A DNA stretch of 51,750 nt from Donghicola sp041224595 (GTDB lineage Bacteria > Pseudomonadota > Alphaproteobacteria > Rhodobacterales > Rhodobacteraceae): positions 1 through 51,750 of the forward strand of contig NZ_JBGFGN010000099.1 of assembly GCF_041224595.1 (NCBI RefSeq), given 5' to 3'. This document shows, one piece after another, positions 32,722-42,690 of this stretch (position 1 is the stretch's first letter; the number at the start of each line of letters is the position of its first letter). The notes beneath the pieces were generated by a model. That model saw only the letters and a list, made by a program, of their open reading frames with translations, did not search any database and was not told the origin of the DNA. Position numbers and translations under genes: made by a program.

Positions 32722-34234
32722 GGGCGGCCTCCATGCCATGTGCGCCACCCATCATCAGACCGATTTCTTCGATCGTCAGGCCTGCGGCGGGGCGGGCTTG
32801 GGTCAGGCGCCCTTCGTTCAGGGCGGCAAAGCGGTCGCTGATTTCCATAAGTTCGTCAAGGTCTTGGCTGATGCATACAATTGCGGCACCTTCGGCGGCC
32901 AAGTCCAGAAGGGCCTGACGGATCGCGGCGGCTGCACTCGCATCCACACCCCAAGTGGGCTGGTTCACGACCAGAACATGGGGCGCTTGCAGGACCTCTC
33001 GGCCAATGACGAATTTCTGCAGGTTCCCGCCCGATAGCGCCCGCGCGGCCACATGCGGCCCGGGCGTGCGGACGTCAAACTGATGAATGATCCGCTCGGC
33101 ATACCCTTTGGCGGCGGCCCAGTTGATCCAGCCTCTTTTGGCGAGCGCTTGACGGGTCACACCGGTCAGTAGGGCATTCTCGGTCAGGCTCATGTCCGGC
33201 ACGGCAGCGTGTCCCAAACGCTCTTCGGGGGCGGCGAGCAGGCCGAGACGCCGACGCGCTGTCGGTCCAAGATTGCCGACCGGCTTGCCATTCAAACGAA
33301 CCTGCTCCGCAGCGCAAAGCCGTTCGCCAGAAAGGGCTGCTAGGAGTTCGTCCTGACCGTTGCCCGCGACGCCGCCAATTCCAAGAACCTCGCCCTTGTG
33401 CAGGGTCAGGGTGATGTCACGAAGACTGGTGCCAAAGGCTTGGGCCGGCGGCAGGTTCAGCCCGCTGACATGAAGAGCCACTTCGCTAGAGGACACATCA
33501 GCCGCCCGCTTTGGCGGCTTCAGGCTAGTGCCGACCATCATCTCAGCCAATTCGGCCGCGGTTTTCTGGGCAGGAATGCAGGTCGCGACCTTCTTGCCCA
33601 AGCGCAGAATGGTCGCGTTGTCACAGAGCGAGCGGATTTCTTCGAGCTTGTGCGAAATATAGAGGATCGCTGTCCCTTCGGCTGACAGCTTGCGCAGGGT
33701 CTTGAATAGGATCTCGACCTCTTGGGGGGTTAGAACGCTGGTCGGTTCGTCCATGATCAAGAGTTTAGGGTCTTGCAGCAGGCAGCGAATAATCTCGACG
33801 CGCTGCCTTTCGCCTGCGGACAGATCGCCCACGGTTCTGTGCGGATCCAGAGGCAAGCCGTAGGCGTCCGAAACGGTGCGGATTTTGGTTGCCAGCTCGC
33901 CTTGGGGCGGTGGGTTATCCATGCCCAACGCCACATTTTCGGCCACAGACAGCGCGTCGAACAGCGAGAAATGCTGGAACACCATCGCAACGCCTGCTGC
34001 ACGGGCTGCATTCGGGCTGGCAGGCACAAAAGGAGCACCATTCAAGGTCATCTTACCGCTGTCCGGAGAGACCAACCCGTAGATCATTTTGACCAGTGTG
34101 GACTTGCCCGCCCCGTTTTCGCCAAGCAGGGCGTGAACTTCGCCCTGCTGGATGTCGAAGCTCACGTCGTCATTCGCGACGACTCCAGGATAGGCCTTGG
34201 TCAGCCCAGAGAGTGTTAAGAGTGGCGTGCCCAC
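32714..34234 (-). CDS. ABC transporter ATP-binding protein, double-domain
   Basis: 506 residues with two ATPase halves. The first is complete: GENGAGKST (Walker A), LSAGERQRVEI (signature) and LLIMDEPTS (Walker B). The second has GVAGNGQDE in place of a canonical Walker A and ALSGGNLQKFVIGRE as signature, the asymmetry usual in sugar/nucleoside double-domain ATPases. The start overlaps the xdhC end by 19 nt, so uptake and oxidation genes are one transcript. Confidence 0.92.
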   Translation of the reverse strand: MGTPLLTLSGLTKAYPGVVANDDVSFDIQQGEVHALLGENGAGKSTLVKMIYGLVSPDSGKMTLNGAPFVPASPNAARAAGVAMVFQHFSLFDALSVAENVALGMDNPPPQGELATKIRTVSDAYGLPLDPHRTVGDLSAGERQRVEIIRCLLQDPKLLIMDEPTSVLTPQEVEILFKTLRKLSAEGTAILYISHKLEEIRSLCDNATILRLGKKVATCIPAQKTAAELAEMMVGTSLKPPKRAADVSSSEVALHVSGLNLPPAQAFGTSLRDITLTLHKGEVLGIGGVAGNGQDELLAALSGERLCAAEQVRLNGKPVGNLGPTARRRLGLLAAPEERLGHAAVPDMSLTENALLTGVTRQALAKRGWINWAAAKGYAERIIHQFDVRTPGPHVAARALSGGNLQKFVIGREVLQAPHVLVVNQPTWGVDASAAAAIRQALLDLAAEGAAIVCISQDLDELMEISDRFAALNEGRLTQARPAAGLTIEEIGLMMGGAHGMEAAHV

Positions 34235-35133
34235 TGCGTCCCATCCCCGCTTGTTATTTCATCATTTGGTGAATTCAGTAGCGCAGCAGCCACCCCAACG
34301 GCAATGGCTTGCGGGTGTTTGCCCAATGCGGGATTTCCAATTGGGCAAGTGATGCGCGAAATCTGGTCCTGCGAGTGCCCCAAGGTCATCAGCCGCTTCT
34401 GGAACCGAGCCCATTTGGTGTCCGACCCGATCAGCCCGCAGAACCCGAATCCCCGCGTGAGCAGCGCGTGACACAGCGCGAAGTCGATCTCGTGGCTGTA
34501 GGTCAGGATCAGGTGCATGGCCTCTGTGGGGGCATGCATGGCTAACCGGTCAGGCTGGGCGGCGATAGCAGTCTCAATACCAGCGGGGCAGGTCTCGGGG
34601 AAACGGTCCGCGGCCGTGTCGATCCACGTGATCGCAAAGTCCGGCAGTGGGGACATCGTGTGCACGATCGCGCGCCCCACATGGCCCGCGCCCCAGATCC
34701 ACAAAGGTGTGCGCGTAGGAGCGAGCGTTTCGGCAAACCAGCCAAAGTGCAGACCTTCGCAGCTGGGCGGTGTACCGTCTGAAACACCAGGCAAAGGGCG
34801 TGCCCACAGTCCGTCGCTGGGCAATGTCGCCAATCGCGTTGCGTCAAAGATTTCCGTCAGGACCCGCACCGATCCGCCACAGCATTGGCCCAAGGCCGGT
34901 CCCAACGGGTACAGACGTGCAATATCCCGACCGTCGATCAAGCTTTGGCGGGCGGCGGCAGCGGCATCGAACTCAAGCCGCCCGCCCCCGATCGTGCCGC
35001 TTTGTCCCTCTGGCCAGACCAGCATTTCTGTGCCCGCCCCGCGCGGGACAGAGCCGCGCGCCTCTAGGATGACGACGCGCGCCACGGTGCCATGTGCTGC
35101 GACAGCGGCTTCGAGGGCTGCCCGATCAAGCAT
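34216..35133 (-). CDS. xdhC: Xanthine dehydrogenase accessory protein XdhC
   Basis: A 305-residue protein that delivers sulfurated molybdenum cofactor to xanthine dehydrogenase. The start MLDRAALEAAVAAHG at 35133 overlaps the xdhB stop by 8 nt. VARVVILEARGSVPRGAGTEMLV and LWIWGAGHVGRAIVH (NAD-like fold) with YSHEIDFALCHALL and FCGLIGSDTKWARF are typical. Confidence 0.92.
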   Translation of the reverse strand: MLDRAALEAAVAAHGTVARVVILEARGSVPRGAGTEMLVWPEGQSGTIGGGRLEFDAAAAARQSLIDGRDIARLYPLGPALGQCCGGSVRVLTEIFDATRLATLPSDGLWARPLPGVSDGTPPSCEGLHFGWFAETLAPTRTPLWIWGAGHVGRAIVHTMSPLPDFAITWIDTAADRFPETCPAGIETAIAAQPDRLAMHAPTEAMHLILTYSHEIDFALCHALLTRGFGFCGLIGSDTKWARFQKRLMTLGHSQDQISRITCPIGNPALGKHPQAIAVGVAAALLNSPNDEITSGDGTQWARHS

Positions 35134-37438
35134 GACCGCGCACCCTTTGCACTGCGGCCAAAACTCGTTCTGGCGTCGCAGGTGCATCCAGCGCAGGGTA
35201 GCCTGTACCACAGGACGCCACGGCATCAGACAGGGCCATCAATACAGAGACCCCAAGGCAGAAGGGCGGTTCGCCCACGGCCTTGGATCGGTGAATGGTC
35301 GCCTCGGGGTTGTCGCTTTCGTACAAGGCGACATTGAACACCTGCGGCCGATCCGAGGCAGCAGGAATCTTGTAGGTCGACGGGGCATGGGTGCGCAGAC
35401 GTCCTTGATCATCCCACACCAGTTCTTCGGTGGTCAGCCAGCCGGCCCCTTGGACAAACCCGCCTTCGATTTGGCCAATGTCCAGCGCAGGGTTCAGGCT
35501 GCGCCCTGCATCGTGCAGGATATCGGTCCGCAAAATGCGATACTCGCCAGTCAGCGTGTCTACCACCACTTCGGAGCATGCCGCCCCATAGGCGAAGTAA
35601 TAGAAGGGGCGGCCTTCGCCCTTGATCCGGTCCCATTGAATGTCGGGTGTCTTGTAAAAGCCTGTCGCCGACAGGCTGACGCGCCCCTCGTAACATTCCT
35701 TGGCCGCGGCCGAGAACGTTAGTGTGTCGCCACCCACATGCACCACGCCGCCTTCAAATTGTACTGCACTGGCCGTGGTCTGACGAACAGAAGCCAAGTG
35801 CTCAGCCATCCGGTCCCGTACCGCCTCGCAGGCAGCAAGGACAGCCATACCATTCAGATCCGACCCCGAAGATGCCGCCGTGGCCGAAGTGTTCGGCACC
35901 TTGGATGTGTCCGTCGCGGTCAATCGGACTTGATCGAGCGAAATACCAAACGTGCTGGCGGCCACTTGCGCGACCTTCTGATAGAGCCCTTGCCCCATCT
36001 CGGTCCCGCCGTGGTTCAAGGCGACGGAGCCATCTTGGTAGACATGCACCAAGGCACCTGCTTGGTTCAGATGGGTCAGCGTGAACGAGATTCCGAATTT
36101 CACCGGCGTCATCGCGAGCCCGCGCTTCAAAATAGGGTTCTTTGCGTTCCACGCCGCAACCGCCGCGCGCCGCTCAGCGTAGTCACATCCCGTCGCCAAG
36201 TCGGAAGTCAGCCCATGCAGGATGAAGTCGCTGACCTCTTGTCCATAAGGTGTCACCTGTTTCGTCTTGGCAGGCAGCCCACCCTCTGGGCTCTCCATCT
36301 CGGCGTAGTAGTTGACCTCGCGCACCTCTAGCGGGTCCAATCCCAACTGGTGTGCGATCTGATCCATTACCCGCTCGACACCCACCAGACCTTGCGGGCC
36401 ACCAAAGCCTCGGAACGCGGTCGCGCTTTGGGTGTTGGTGCGCAGGCGGTGGCTCTCGATGCGGACGTTTTCGAGCAGGTAGGCATTATCCGCATGCAGC
36501 ATCGCGCGGTCTGCCACCGGCAGGCTCAAATCCTGCGCCCATCCGCACCGCGTGTAGTGAATGAAATCGATCCCAAGCACGCGGCCATCATCGTCAAACC
36601 CGACCTCGTAAGAGATGCGGAAGTCATGACGCTTGCCCGTGATCACCATGTCATCGTCACGGTCATAGCGCATTTTGCAGGGCTTGCCGGTCATAGACGC
36701 GGCGATCGCGCAAGAGACGGCCAGCGCGTTGCCTTGGCTCTCTTTGCCCCCAAAGCCGCCGCCCATGCGGCGCACTTCGACTTTGACCCCATGCATTGGC
36801 AGGCCCAAGGCGTCCGCAACCTTGTGCTGGATTTCACTGGGGTGCTGGGTCGACGAATGCACGACCACATCGCCATCATCTTGGGGCAGGGCAAGCGCGG
36901 CCTGACCCTCTAGGTAAAAGTGTTCTTGTCCACCCATGTCGATGACGCCTTCGGCCCGATGGGGACTGTTGCCAATCGCGCTCTGGGCATCGCCGCGGCT
37001 GTAGATGCGCGGACCTTCTTCGAAACGGCTGTTTGCGGCCATCGCCTCTTCGATCGTAAAGATCGGGGGCAGGGGGCTGTAGTCAACCTTCGCCAGCGTT
37101 GCGGCCTTGCGCGCTGCTGTGTGGCTCGTGGCGACGACCAGAAAGATGGGCTGCCCGACGTAGTGCACAGTATCGGTGGCCAAAAGCGGCTCGTCATGTA
37201 TCGAAGGCGAGACGTCATTCTCGAACGGGAGGTCTGCGGCGGTGAGCACAGCAATCACGCCGTCTGCCGCACGTACAGCGCTCAGGTCCATCGCGGTGAT
37301 TGTGCCGTGCGCCTCGGTCGATTGACCGAAGGCCAGATGCAAACAGCCAGCAGGTGTCGGAATGTCGTCTACGTAGCGCGCCGCGCCCGTGACGTGCAGC
37401 CGCGCGCTGTCGTGCGGAGAGGGACGGTTGACGCTCAT
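35126..37438 (-). CDS. xdhB: Xanthine dehydrogenase, molybdopterin-binding subunit
   Basis: Large catalytic subunit of 770 residues. It oxidises hypoxanthine and xanthine to urate at the molybdenum centre. VRRMGGGFGGKESQGN and RGFGGPQGLVGVERVMD (cofactor contacts), HGGTEMGQGLYQKVAQ and AVGEPPFCLGVSVLMAL (active-site glutamate region) are visible. The start MSVNRPSPHDSARLHVTGAA at 37438 overlaps the xdhA stop by 4 nt. Length and motifs are normal. Confidence 0.93.
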   Translation of the reverse strand: MSVNRPSPHDSARLHVTGAARYVDDIPTPAGCLHLAFGQSTEAHGTITAMDLSAVRAADGVIAVLTAADLPFENDVSPSIHDEPLLATDTVHYVGQPIFLVVATSHTAARKAATLAKVDYSPLPPIFTIEEAMAANSRFEEGPRIYSRGDAQSAIGNSPHRAEGVIDMGGQEHFYLEGQAALALPQDDGDVVVHSSTQHPSEIQHKVADALGLPMHGVKVEVRRMGGGFGGKESQGNALAVSCAIAASMTGKPCKMRYDRDDDMVITGKRHDFRISYEVGFDDDGRVLGIDFIHYTRCGWAQDLSLPVADRAMLHADNAYLLENVRIESHRLRTNTQSATAFRGFGGPQGLVGVERVMDQIAHQLGLDPLEVREVNYYAEMESPEGGLPAKTKQVTPYGQEVSDFILHGLTSDLATGCDYAERRAAVAAWNAKNPILKRGLAMTPVKFGISFTLTHLNQAGALVHVYQDGSVALNHGGTEMGQGLYQKVAQVAASTFGISLDQVRLTATDTSKVPNTSATAASSGSDLNGMAVLAACEAVRDRMAEHLASVRQTTASAVQFEGGVVHVGGDTLTFSAAAKECYEGRVSLSATGFYKTPDIQWDRIKGEGRPFYYFAYGAACSEVVVDTLTGEYRILRTDILHDAGRSLNPALDIGQIEGGFVQGAGWLTTEELVWDDQGRLRTHAPSTYKIPAASDRPQVFNVALYESDNPEATIHRSKAVGEPPFCLGVSVLMALSDAVASCGTGYPALDAPATPERVLAAVQRVRGHA

Positions 37439-38796
37439 GGCTGGACCTCCAGCACGCTGGTCAGGGTGCCTTGGCTCTCGGCGAAATAACGGGTCAGCAA
37501 GTTGCGCGCCACGGTCAGGCGGTAGTCTGCACTGGCCCGCATATCGCTGAGCGGAGAGAAATCCTGCGCCCACGCGTCATGGGCGGCGGTGATGGTCTCT
37601 GTCGTCCATGGCTGCCCAATCAGGGCGGTTTCCACGTGGCTCGCCCGCTTTGGCGTGCCGGCCATGCCACCAAAGGCGATAAGCGCGGTGGTGACCGCGC
37701 CGTCCGAAACGCTGATGTTGAACGCGCCACACAGCGCAGAGATGTCCTGATCAAACCGCTTGGAGATTTTGTAGACCTTCAGCCCCTTGGCATTCAGCGG
37801 AATGGTAACGCCTTCGACAAATTCGCCTTGTGCGCAATCTTGTTGCCCATATTCGATAAAGAAATCTTCGAGAGGTAGGGTGCGCCGTGTATCGCCATGC
37901 CTCAGATGCAAGGTCGCGCCAAGGGCGATCAAGGCAGGCGGGCTGTCCCCGATCGGCGATCCATTGGCGATGTTTCCGCCAAGCGTCGCGGCAGAGCGGA
38001 CTTGGGTCGACCCGTAGCGCCGCAGCATCTCTGCAAAGGATGGGTAGTGCGGGGCAATGGCCTCGCGCAGTGTCCCGATCGTGACACCTGCACCGACATA
38101 CATCTGGTCGTCGCTGATGCTTATCTGCCTGAGGTCTTCGCAGGCGTGCAGGAACACGACAGGTCCAAGGTCTCTCATCTGCTTGGTGACCCAAAGCCCT
38201 ACATCGGTCCCGCCCGCGATGATCTGCGTGTTCGGCTGCGCGGTGAGGATGGCGGCGAGCTCATCACCGGATGTGGGCAGCGCCGAATTGGGCAAGTTGT
38301 CCAAGGCTGCCTTGTCCGCAGCCACCCATGTGGGGACGGGAGCGGAGGCGGCCGCTTCGGCGGCGCGGATGATCGGAGCATAGCCTGTACAGCGGCAGAG
38401 GTTGCCTGCTAGCCGGTCATTGAAATCGGTTGCGCCTGTCGCGTGGGCTGTGGCCATCGACGCAATGAAACCGGGGGTGCAGAAACCGCACTGGCTGCCG
38501 TGTTTTTCGACCATTTCCCGTTGCACAGGATGCAGGGTGCCATCGTCGGCGCGGATGCCTTCGACCGTGCGAATGGCTTTGCCCGCGATCTGGGGCATAA
38601 ACAGAATGCAGGCATTCAAAGCGCGAATGCCTTGATCGTCTTGCACCATCACGGTGCAGGCGCCGCAGTCGCCCTCGTTGCAGCCTTCTTTGGTGCCAGT
38701 CAGGTGTTGTGTAAGTCGTAGCCAGTCGAGCAGAGTCTCGGTCTCCGAGGTCTCTGCGGTCACGGTCTCTCCGTTCAGAAGAAACGTGGTTTTCAT
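37435..38796 (-). CDS. xdhA: Xanthine dehydrogenase, FeS/FAD subunit
   Basis: A 453-residue subunit passing electrons from molybdenum to NAD. Cysteines for two [2Fe-2S] clusters are all present: C39, C44, C47, C63 and C103, C106, C134, C136. The FAD part includes IIAGGTDVGLWVTKQ and SAATLGGNIANGSPIGDSPP. The start MKTTFLLNGETVTAE at 38796 is chosen over an upstream frame that lacks the fold. It is first of the seven-gene operon running to 29601. Confidence 0.93.
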   Translation of the reverse strand: MKTTFLLNGETVTAETSETETLLDWLRLTQHLTGTKEGCNEGDCGACTVMVQDDQGIRALNACILFMPQIAGKAIRTVEGIRADDGTLHPVQREMVEKHGSQCGFCTPGFIASMATAHATGATDFNDRLAGNLCRCTGYAPIIRAAEAAASAPVPTWVAADKAALDNLPNSALPTSGDELAAILTAQPNTQIIAGGTDVGLWVTKQMRDLGPVVFLHACEDLRQISISDDQMYVGAGVTIGTLREAIAPHYPSFAEMLRRYGSTQVRSAATLGGNIANGSPIGDSPPALIALGATLHLRHGDTRRTLPLEDFFIEYGQQDCAQGEFVEGVTIPLNAKGLKVYKISKRFDQDISALCGAFNISVSDGAVTTALIAFGGMAGTPKRASHVETALIGQPWTTETITAAHDAWAQDFSPLSDMRASADYRLTVARNLLTRYFAESQGTLTSVLEVQP

Positions 38797-38967
38797 AGTG
38801 ATACTAAATGCCGCTTTACCATGGCTGGCCGTGCTGGCGAGACTTCGATGCGGCGTAGAAGTCACGCGGGCTTTCACTCAGGAAACCTCATAGAGCTAGG
38901 GTTTGACAAGGGCGTTGGTGCGAAACTGCGCTTTTTTCCTGCGAATGCCTTTGGATTGGGCGGTGTG

Positions 38968-39031
38968 TAGGGGGCGCTGCCCCCGTCCGCCTGCGGCGGC
39001 CTCCCCCGGGGTATTTGCTGCCAAGAAAGAG
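38968..39031. repeat. Intergenic palindromic motif upstream of dnaE
   Basis: GGGGGCGCTGCCCCC followed by CCTGCGGCGG, then CCCCCGGGGTATTTGC and TGCCAAGAAAGAGG. The GTATTT...CCAAGAAAG core recurs at 22988-23008 and, in diverged form, at 42624-42644. I recall such motifs as common between genes in Rhodobacteraceae. Confidence 0.5.
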
Positions 39032-39072
39032 GAGGGGTTTTCGCGGTGCGGGGGCAGAGGTAGTGTCGCAGC

Positions 39073-42000
39073 ATGAGCACTGATCCCCGATTCATTCACC
39101 TGCGCGTCCACACCGAATATTCGCTTCTGGAAGGAGCGGTGACGGTCAAGAAGCTGCCTGGCCTCTGTGCCGATGCGGGGATGCCCGCTGTTGCAGTTAC
39201 GGATACCAATAACAACTTCTGCGCGTTGGAGTTTTCCGAATACGCTAAGGGGGCGGGGGTTCAGCCGATCTTGGGCTGTCAGGTGTCTGTGCGGTATGTG
39301 GAGCCTGCGGTGGGCGAGCGTCCGCGGATGCCTGCGCCGGTGGTTCTGCTGGCGCAGAATGAAGCGGGCTACATGAATATGATGAAGCTCAACTCTGCGC
39401 TGTATTTCAAGCGGGACGGGGAGCCGCCGCAGGTTACTTTGGAAGAGTTGGAAACGTATTCGGGCGATCTGATTTGCTTGACCGGTGGGCCGGACGGGCC
39501 TGTGGGGATGCTCTTGCAACAGGGGCAGCGGCCAGCGGCCGAAGCGTTGATGCAGCGGTTCTCGGGCATGTTTGGCGATCGGCTCTATGTGGAGTTGCAG
39601 CGTCATCCGGCTGAGGATGGATTGCCCCAGAACGAACGGCAGAGCGAGCGTGGGCTGATTGAGATGGCCTATGCGATGGATCTGCCTTTGGTGGCGACCA
39701 ACGATGTCTACTTTCCCAAACCAGAGATTTACGAGGCCCATGACGCTTTGATCTGTATCGCCGAAGGGTCTTATGTGGATCAGGCCGAGGCGCGGCGGCG
39801 GTTGACGCGCGAGCACTATTTCAAGTCGCCGCAGGAGATGGCGACCCTGTTTGCCGATCTGCCCGAGGCCTTGGAGAACACCATCGAGATCGCCAAGCGA
39901 TGCGCCTACAAGGCGGAGAAGCGCGCGCCCATTCTGCCCAAGTTCGCTGACGATGAGGTCGAGGAACTGCGCCGTCAGGCGTGGGAAGGTTTGGACAAGC
40001 GTCTGGCGGTGATTGAGGCTGTCGCGGACCGGTCCGAATACGAAGCGCGTCTGAAATTCGAGCTGGATATCATCGAGGGGATGGGTTTCCCCGGATACTT
40101 CCTGATCGTTGCGGATTTCATCAAATGGGCCAAGGAACATGACATTCCCGTCGGTCCTGGGCGTGGTTCGGGTGCGGGTTCGCTGGTGGCCTATGTTCTG
40201 ACGATCACCGACCTTGATCCCCTACGCTATAGCTTGCTGTTCGAACGCTTTCTGAACCCGGAACGTGTATCGATGCCGGACTTCGACATCGACTTCTGCA
40301 TGGATCGCCGCGAAGAAGTCATCCAGTACGTGCAAGAGAAGTACGGACGGGACAAGGTCGCGCAGATTATTACGTTCGGTGCTCTGCTGTCCAAGGCTGC
40401 GGTGCGCGACGTGGGCCGTGTCTTGCAAATGCCTTATGGGCAGGTGGACCGCCTGTCCAAGATGATCCCTGTTGAGGGGGTCAAGCCTGTGTCGATCAAA
40501 CAGGCCCTGATGGACGAACCCCGCCTGCGTGAGGAAGCGCGGAGCGAGCCCGTGGTGGACCGGCTATTAACCTATGGCCAGCAGATTGAGGGGCTGCTTA
40601 GGAACGCATCGACCCACGCGGCGGGTGTTGTGATTGGCGACCGTCCGCTGGACGAGCTGGTGCCGCTCTATCAGGATCCGCGGTCAGACATGCCTGCGAC
40701 CCAATTCAACATGAAGTGGGTGGAACAGGCCGGTCTGGTCAAATTCGACTTCTTGGGTCTGAAAACGCTGACCGTGATCCAGAACGCCATCAACCTGATC
40801 CACAAGGGCGGGCGCGATCTGCATGTGGGGCCGGATGGCACGCAGCTGTATGTTCCTGCCGAGGGAGCCGAGAATCAGATTAACGCGATCCCGTTGGATG
40901 ACGAGCGAACCTACAAGCTTTATGCTGATGCGAAGACGGTCGCTGTGTTCCAAGTGGAAAGCTCGGGCATGATGGATGCGCTCAAGCGCATGAAGCCCAC
41001 CTGTATTGAAGACATCGTTGCGCTTGTGGCCCTGTATCGTCCCGGCCCAATGGAGAACATCCCCGTCTATTGCGAGGTGAAGCACGGGCTGCGACCTCTG
41101 GAATCCATCCACCCGACCATTGACCACATCCTTGCCGAAACGCAGGGCATCATCGTTTATCAGGAACAGGTGATGCAGATCGCGCAGGTCATGGCGGGCT
41201 ATAGCCTTGGCGGCGCGGACTTGCTCCGCCGCGCGATGGGTAAAAAGATCAAAGAGGCGATGGACGCCGAACGCCCCAAGTTCACCGAAGGGGCCAAGAA
41301 GAACGGCGTCGACGACAAGAAAGCAGGCGAGGTTTTCGACCTGCTGGAGAAGTTCGCGAACTACGGCTTCAACAAATCCCACGCGGCGGCCTATGCGGTG
41401 GTGTCCTATCAGACCGCTTGGCTGAAGGCGAACCACCCGGTCGAGTTCATGGCTGGCGTCATGAACTGCGATTCCCACCTGACCGAAAAGCTGGCCGTTT
41501 ATGCTGATGAAGTGCGCAAGGCCAAGGAAAAGGGCGGTCTGGGGATCGAGATCGTGCCGCCTTGTGTGAACCGGTCGCTGGCGACATTCGATGTGGCGGA
41601 TGGCAAGCTGGTTTACGCTTTGGGCGCGCTGAAAAACGTGGGCGAAGACGCGATGCGTATGATCGAGCGGGCGCGGGATGGGCAGCCGTTCAAGACGCTG
41701 TTCGATTTCGCGCGCCGGGTGGATCTGAAGCGTGTGGGCAAGCGGCCCTTGGAGATGCTGGCGCGCGCAGGGGCCTTTGATCAGCTGGATTCAAATCGCG
41801 CACGGGTGTTCGATAGCCTTGATAGCTTGGTGCAGTATTCTGCGGCCATCCACGAGCAGCGCGCGTCCAATCAAGTATCACTGTTTGGGGATGCGGGCGA
41901 CGACCTGCCCGAACCGCGCCTGTCGAAACGCAACGACTGGCTTCCCGCTGAACGCTTGGCCGAGGAATTCCGCGCCATCGGTTTCTACCTGTCTGGCCAC

Positions 42001-42588
42001 CCGCTGGACGACTACCGCGGCGTGCTGAAGCGCAAAAAGGTGATGACCTTTGACGAACTCAGTCGCAAGGTCCAAGAAGGCCCGCAGATCGCCAAATTGG
42101 CCGGCGTCGTCGCCTCGCGTCAGGAGCGTAAATCGGCCAAGGGCAACCGTTTTGCCTTTGTCCAGATGAGCGACCCGACTGGCCAATTCGAAGTCACGCT
42201 CTTTTCCGAAGCTTTGGAGAAGTCACGCGAGTTTTTGGACAGTGGCACAAATGTGGTCTGCACGGTCGAGGCCACTTACGAATCGGAGCAGGTGAAACTG
42301 CTGGGCCGGAGCATCGCGCCTTTGGATACGATGGTGGCGGATGCGGGGTCTGCGGGTCTGCGAATCTATGTGGATACCCCAGAGGCTTTGCCGATGATGG
42401 CGGCCTTGCTGGAGGATGCGGTCAAAGCTGCCCCCCGCGCCGCCAAAGGGCCGATCTATTGCTGCCTGCTTTCGGACGATCTGCCCGGCGAGGTCGAGAT
42501 CGATCTGGGCGCGCAGTTCCCGGTCAGCCCGCAGATCAAAGGCGCGCTCAAGAGCATGAACGGGATATTGGAAGTCGAAGAAATCTGA
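39073..42588 (+). CDS. dnaE: DNA polymerase III alpha subunit
   Basis: Replicative polymerase of 1171 residues, normal for DnaE1. The N-terminal PHP domain begins IHLRVHTEYSLLEGAVTVKK. Catalytic aspartates lie in MPDFDIDFCMDRREE (D403, D405). GRGSGAGSLVAYVL precedes and FDFLGLKTL follows. The fingers include ATHAAGVVI-type and YGFNKSHAAAYAVVSYQTAWLK. The C-terminal OB fold is IAKLAGVVASRQERKSAKG. ATG at 39073 has a weak AGAGGT upstream. It is divergent from the xdh operon and convergent with slyX. Confidence 0.96.
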   Translation: MSTDPRFIHLRVHTEYSLLEGAVTVKKLPGLCADAGMPAVAVTDTNNNFCALEFSEYAKGAGVQPILGCQVSVRYVEPAVGERPRMPAPVVLLAQNEAGYMNMMKLNSALYFKRDGEPPQVTLEELETYSGDLICLTGGPDGPVGMLLQQGQRPAAEALMQRFSGMFGDRLYVELQRHPAEDGLPQNERQSERGLIEMAYAMDLPLVATNDVYFPKPEIYEAHDALICIAEGSYVDQAEARRRLTREHYFKSPQEMATLFADLPEALENTIEIAKRCAYKAEKRAPILPKFADDEVEELRRQAWEGLDKRLAVIEAVADRSEYEARLKFELDIIEGMGFPGYFLIVADFIKWAKEHDIPVGPGRGSGAGSLVAYVLTITDLDPLRYSLLFERFLNPERVSMPDFDIDFCMDRREEVIQYVQEKYGRDKVAQIITFGALLSKAAVRDVGRVLQMPYGQVDRLSKMIPVEGVKPVSIKQALMDEPRLREEARSEPVVDRLLTYGQQIEGLLRNASTHAAGVVIGDRPLDELVPLYQDPRSDMPATQFNMKWVEQAGLVKFDFLGLKTLTVIQNAINLIHKGGRDLHVGPDGTQLYVPAEGAENQINAIPLDDERTYKLYADAKTVAVFQVESSGMMDALKRMKPTCIEDIVALVALYRPGPMENIPVYCEVKHGLRPLESIHPTIDHILAETQGIIVYQEQVMQIAQVMAGYSLGGADLLRRAMGKKIKEAMDAERPKFTEGAKKNGVDDKKAGEVFDLLEKFANYGFNKSHAAAYAVVSYQTAWLKANHPVEFMAGVMNCDSHLTEKLAVYADEVRKAKEKGGLGIEIVPPCVNRSLATFDVADGKLVYALGALKNVGEDAMRMIERARDGQPFKTLFDFARRVDLKRVGKRPLEMLARAGAFDQLDSNRARVFDSLDSLVQYSAAIHEQRASNQVSLFGDAGDDLPEPRLSKRNDWLPAERLAEEFRAIGFYLSGHPLDDYRGVLKRKKVMTFDELSRKVQEGPQIAKLAGVVASRQERKSAKGNRFAFVQMSDPTGQFEVTLFSEALEKSREFLDSGTNVVCTVEATYESEQVKLLGRSIAPLDTMVADAGSAGLRIYVDTPEALPMMAALLEDAVKAAPRAAKGPIYCCLLSDDLPGEVEIDLGAQFPVSPQIKGALKSMNGILEVEEI

Positions 42589-42620
42589 TCGCGCGGCGCG
42601 CCTTTGGCAGCCTGCCAATA

Positions 42621-42674
42621 GTGAGTATTTAGGGCAAAAAGAAGCTAAGCTCTCTGCTTTGTCCAAATACTCAC
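42621..42674. terminator. Long inverted repeat between dnaE and slyX
   Basis: GTGAGTATTT (42621-42630) pairs with AAATACTCAC (42665-42674), and the stem extends inward with AGGGCAAA against TTTGTCC imperfectly. It lies between two convergent stop codons and can act in both directions. It contains GTATTTAGGGCAAAAAGAAG, a version of the intergenic motif seen at 22988 and 39009. Confidence 0.65.
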
Positions 42675-42690
42675 GGCGCAACGGCAGCCG

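Noticed and set aside
38896..40140. Long minus-strand open frame opposite the start of dnaE
   Set aside because: It is the antisense of a clearly conserved dnaE; its composition (H, R, Q, P rich) is typical of a shadow frame.
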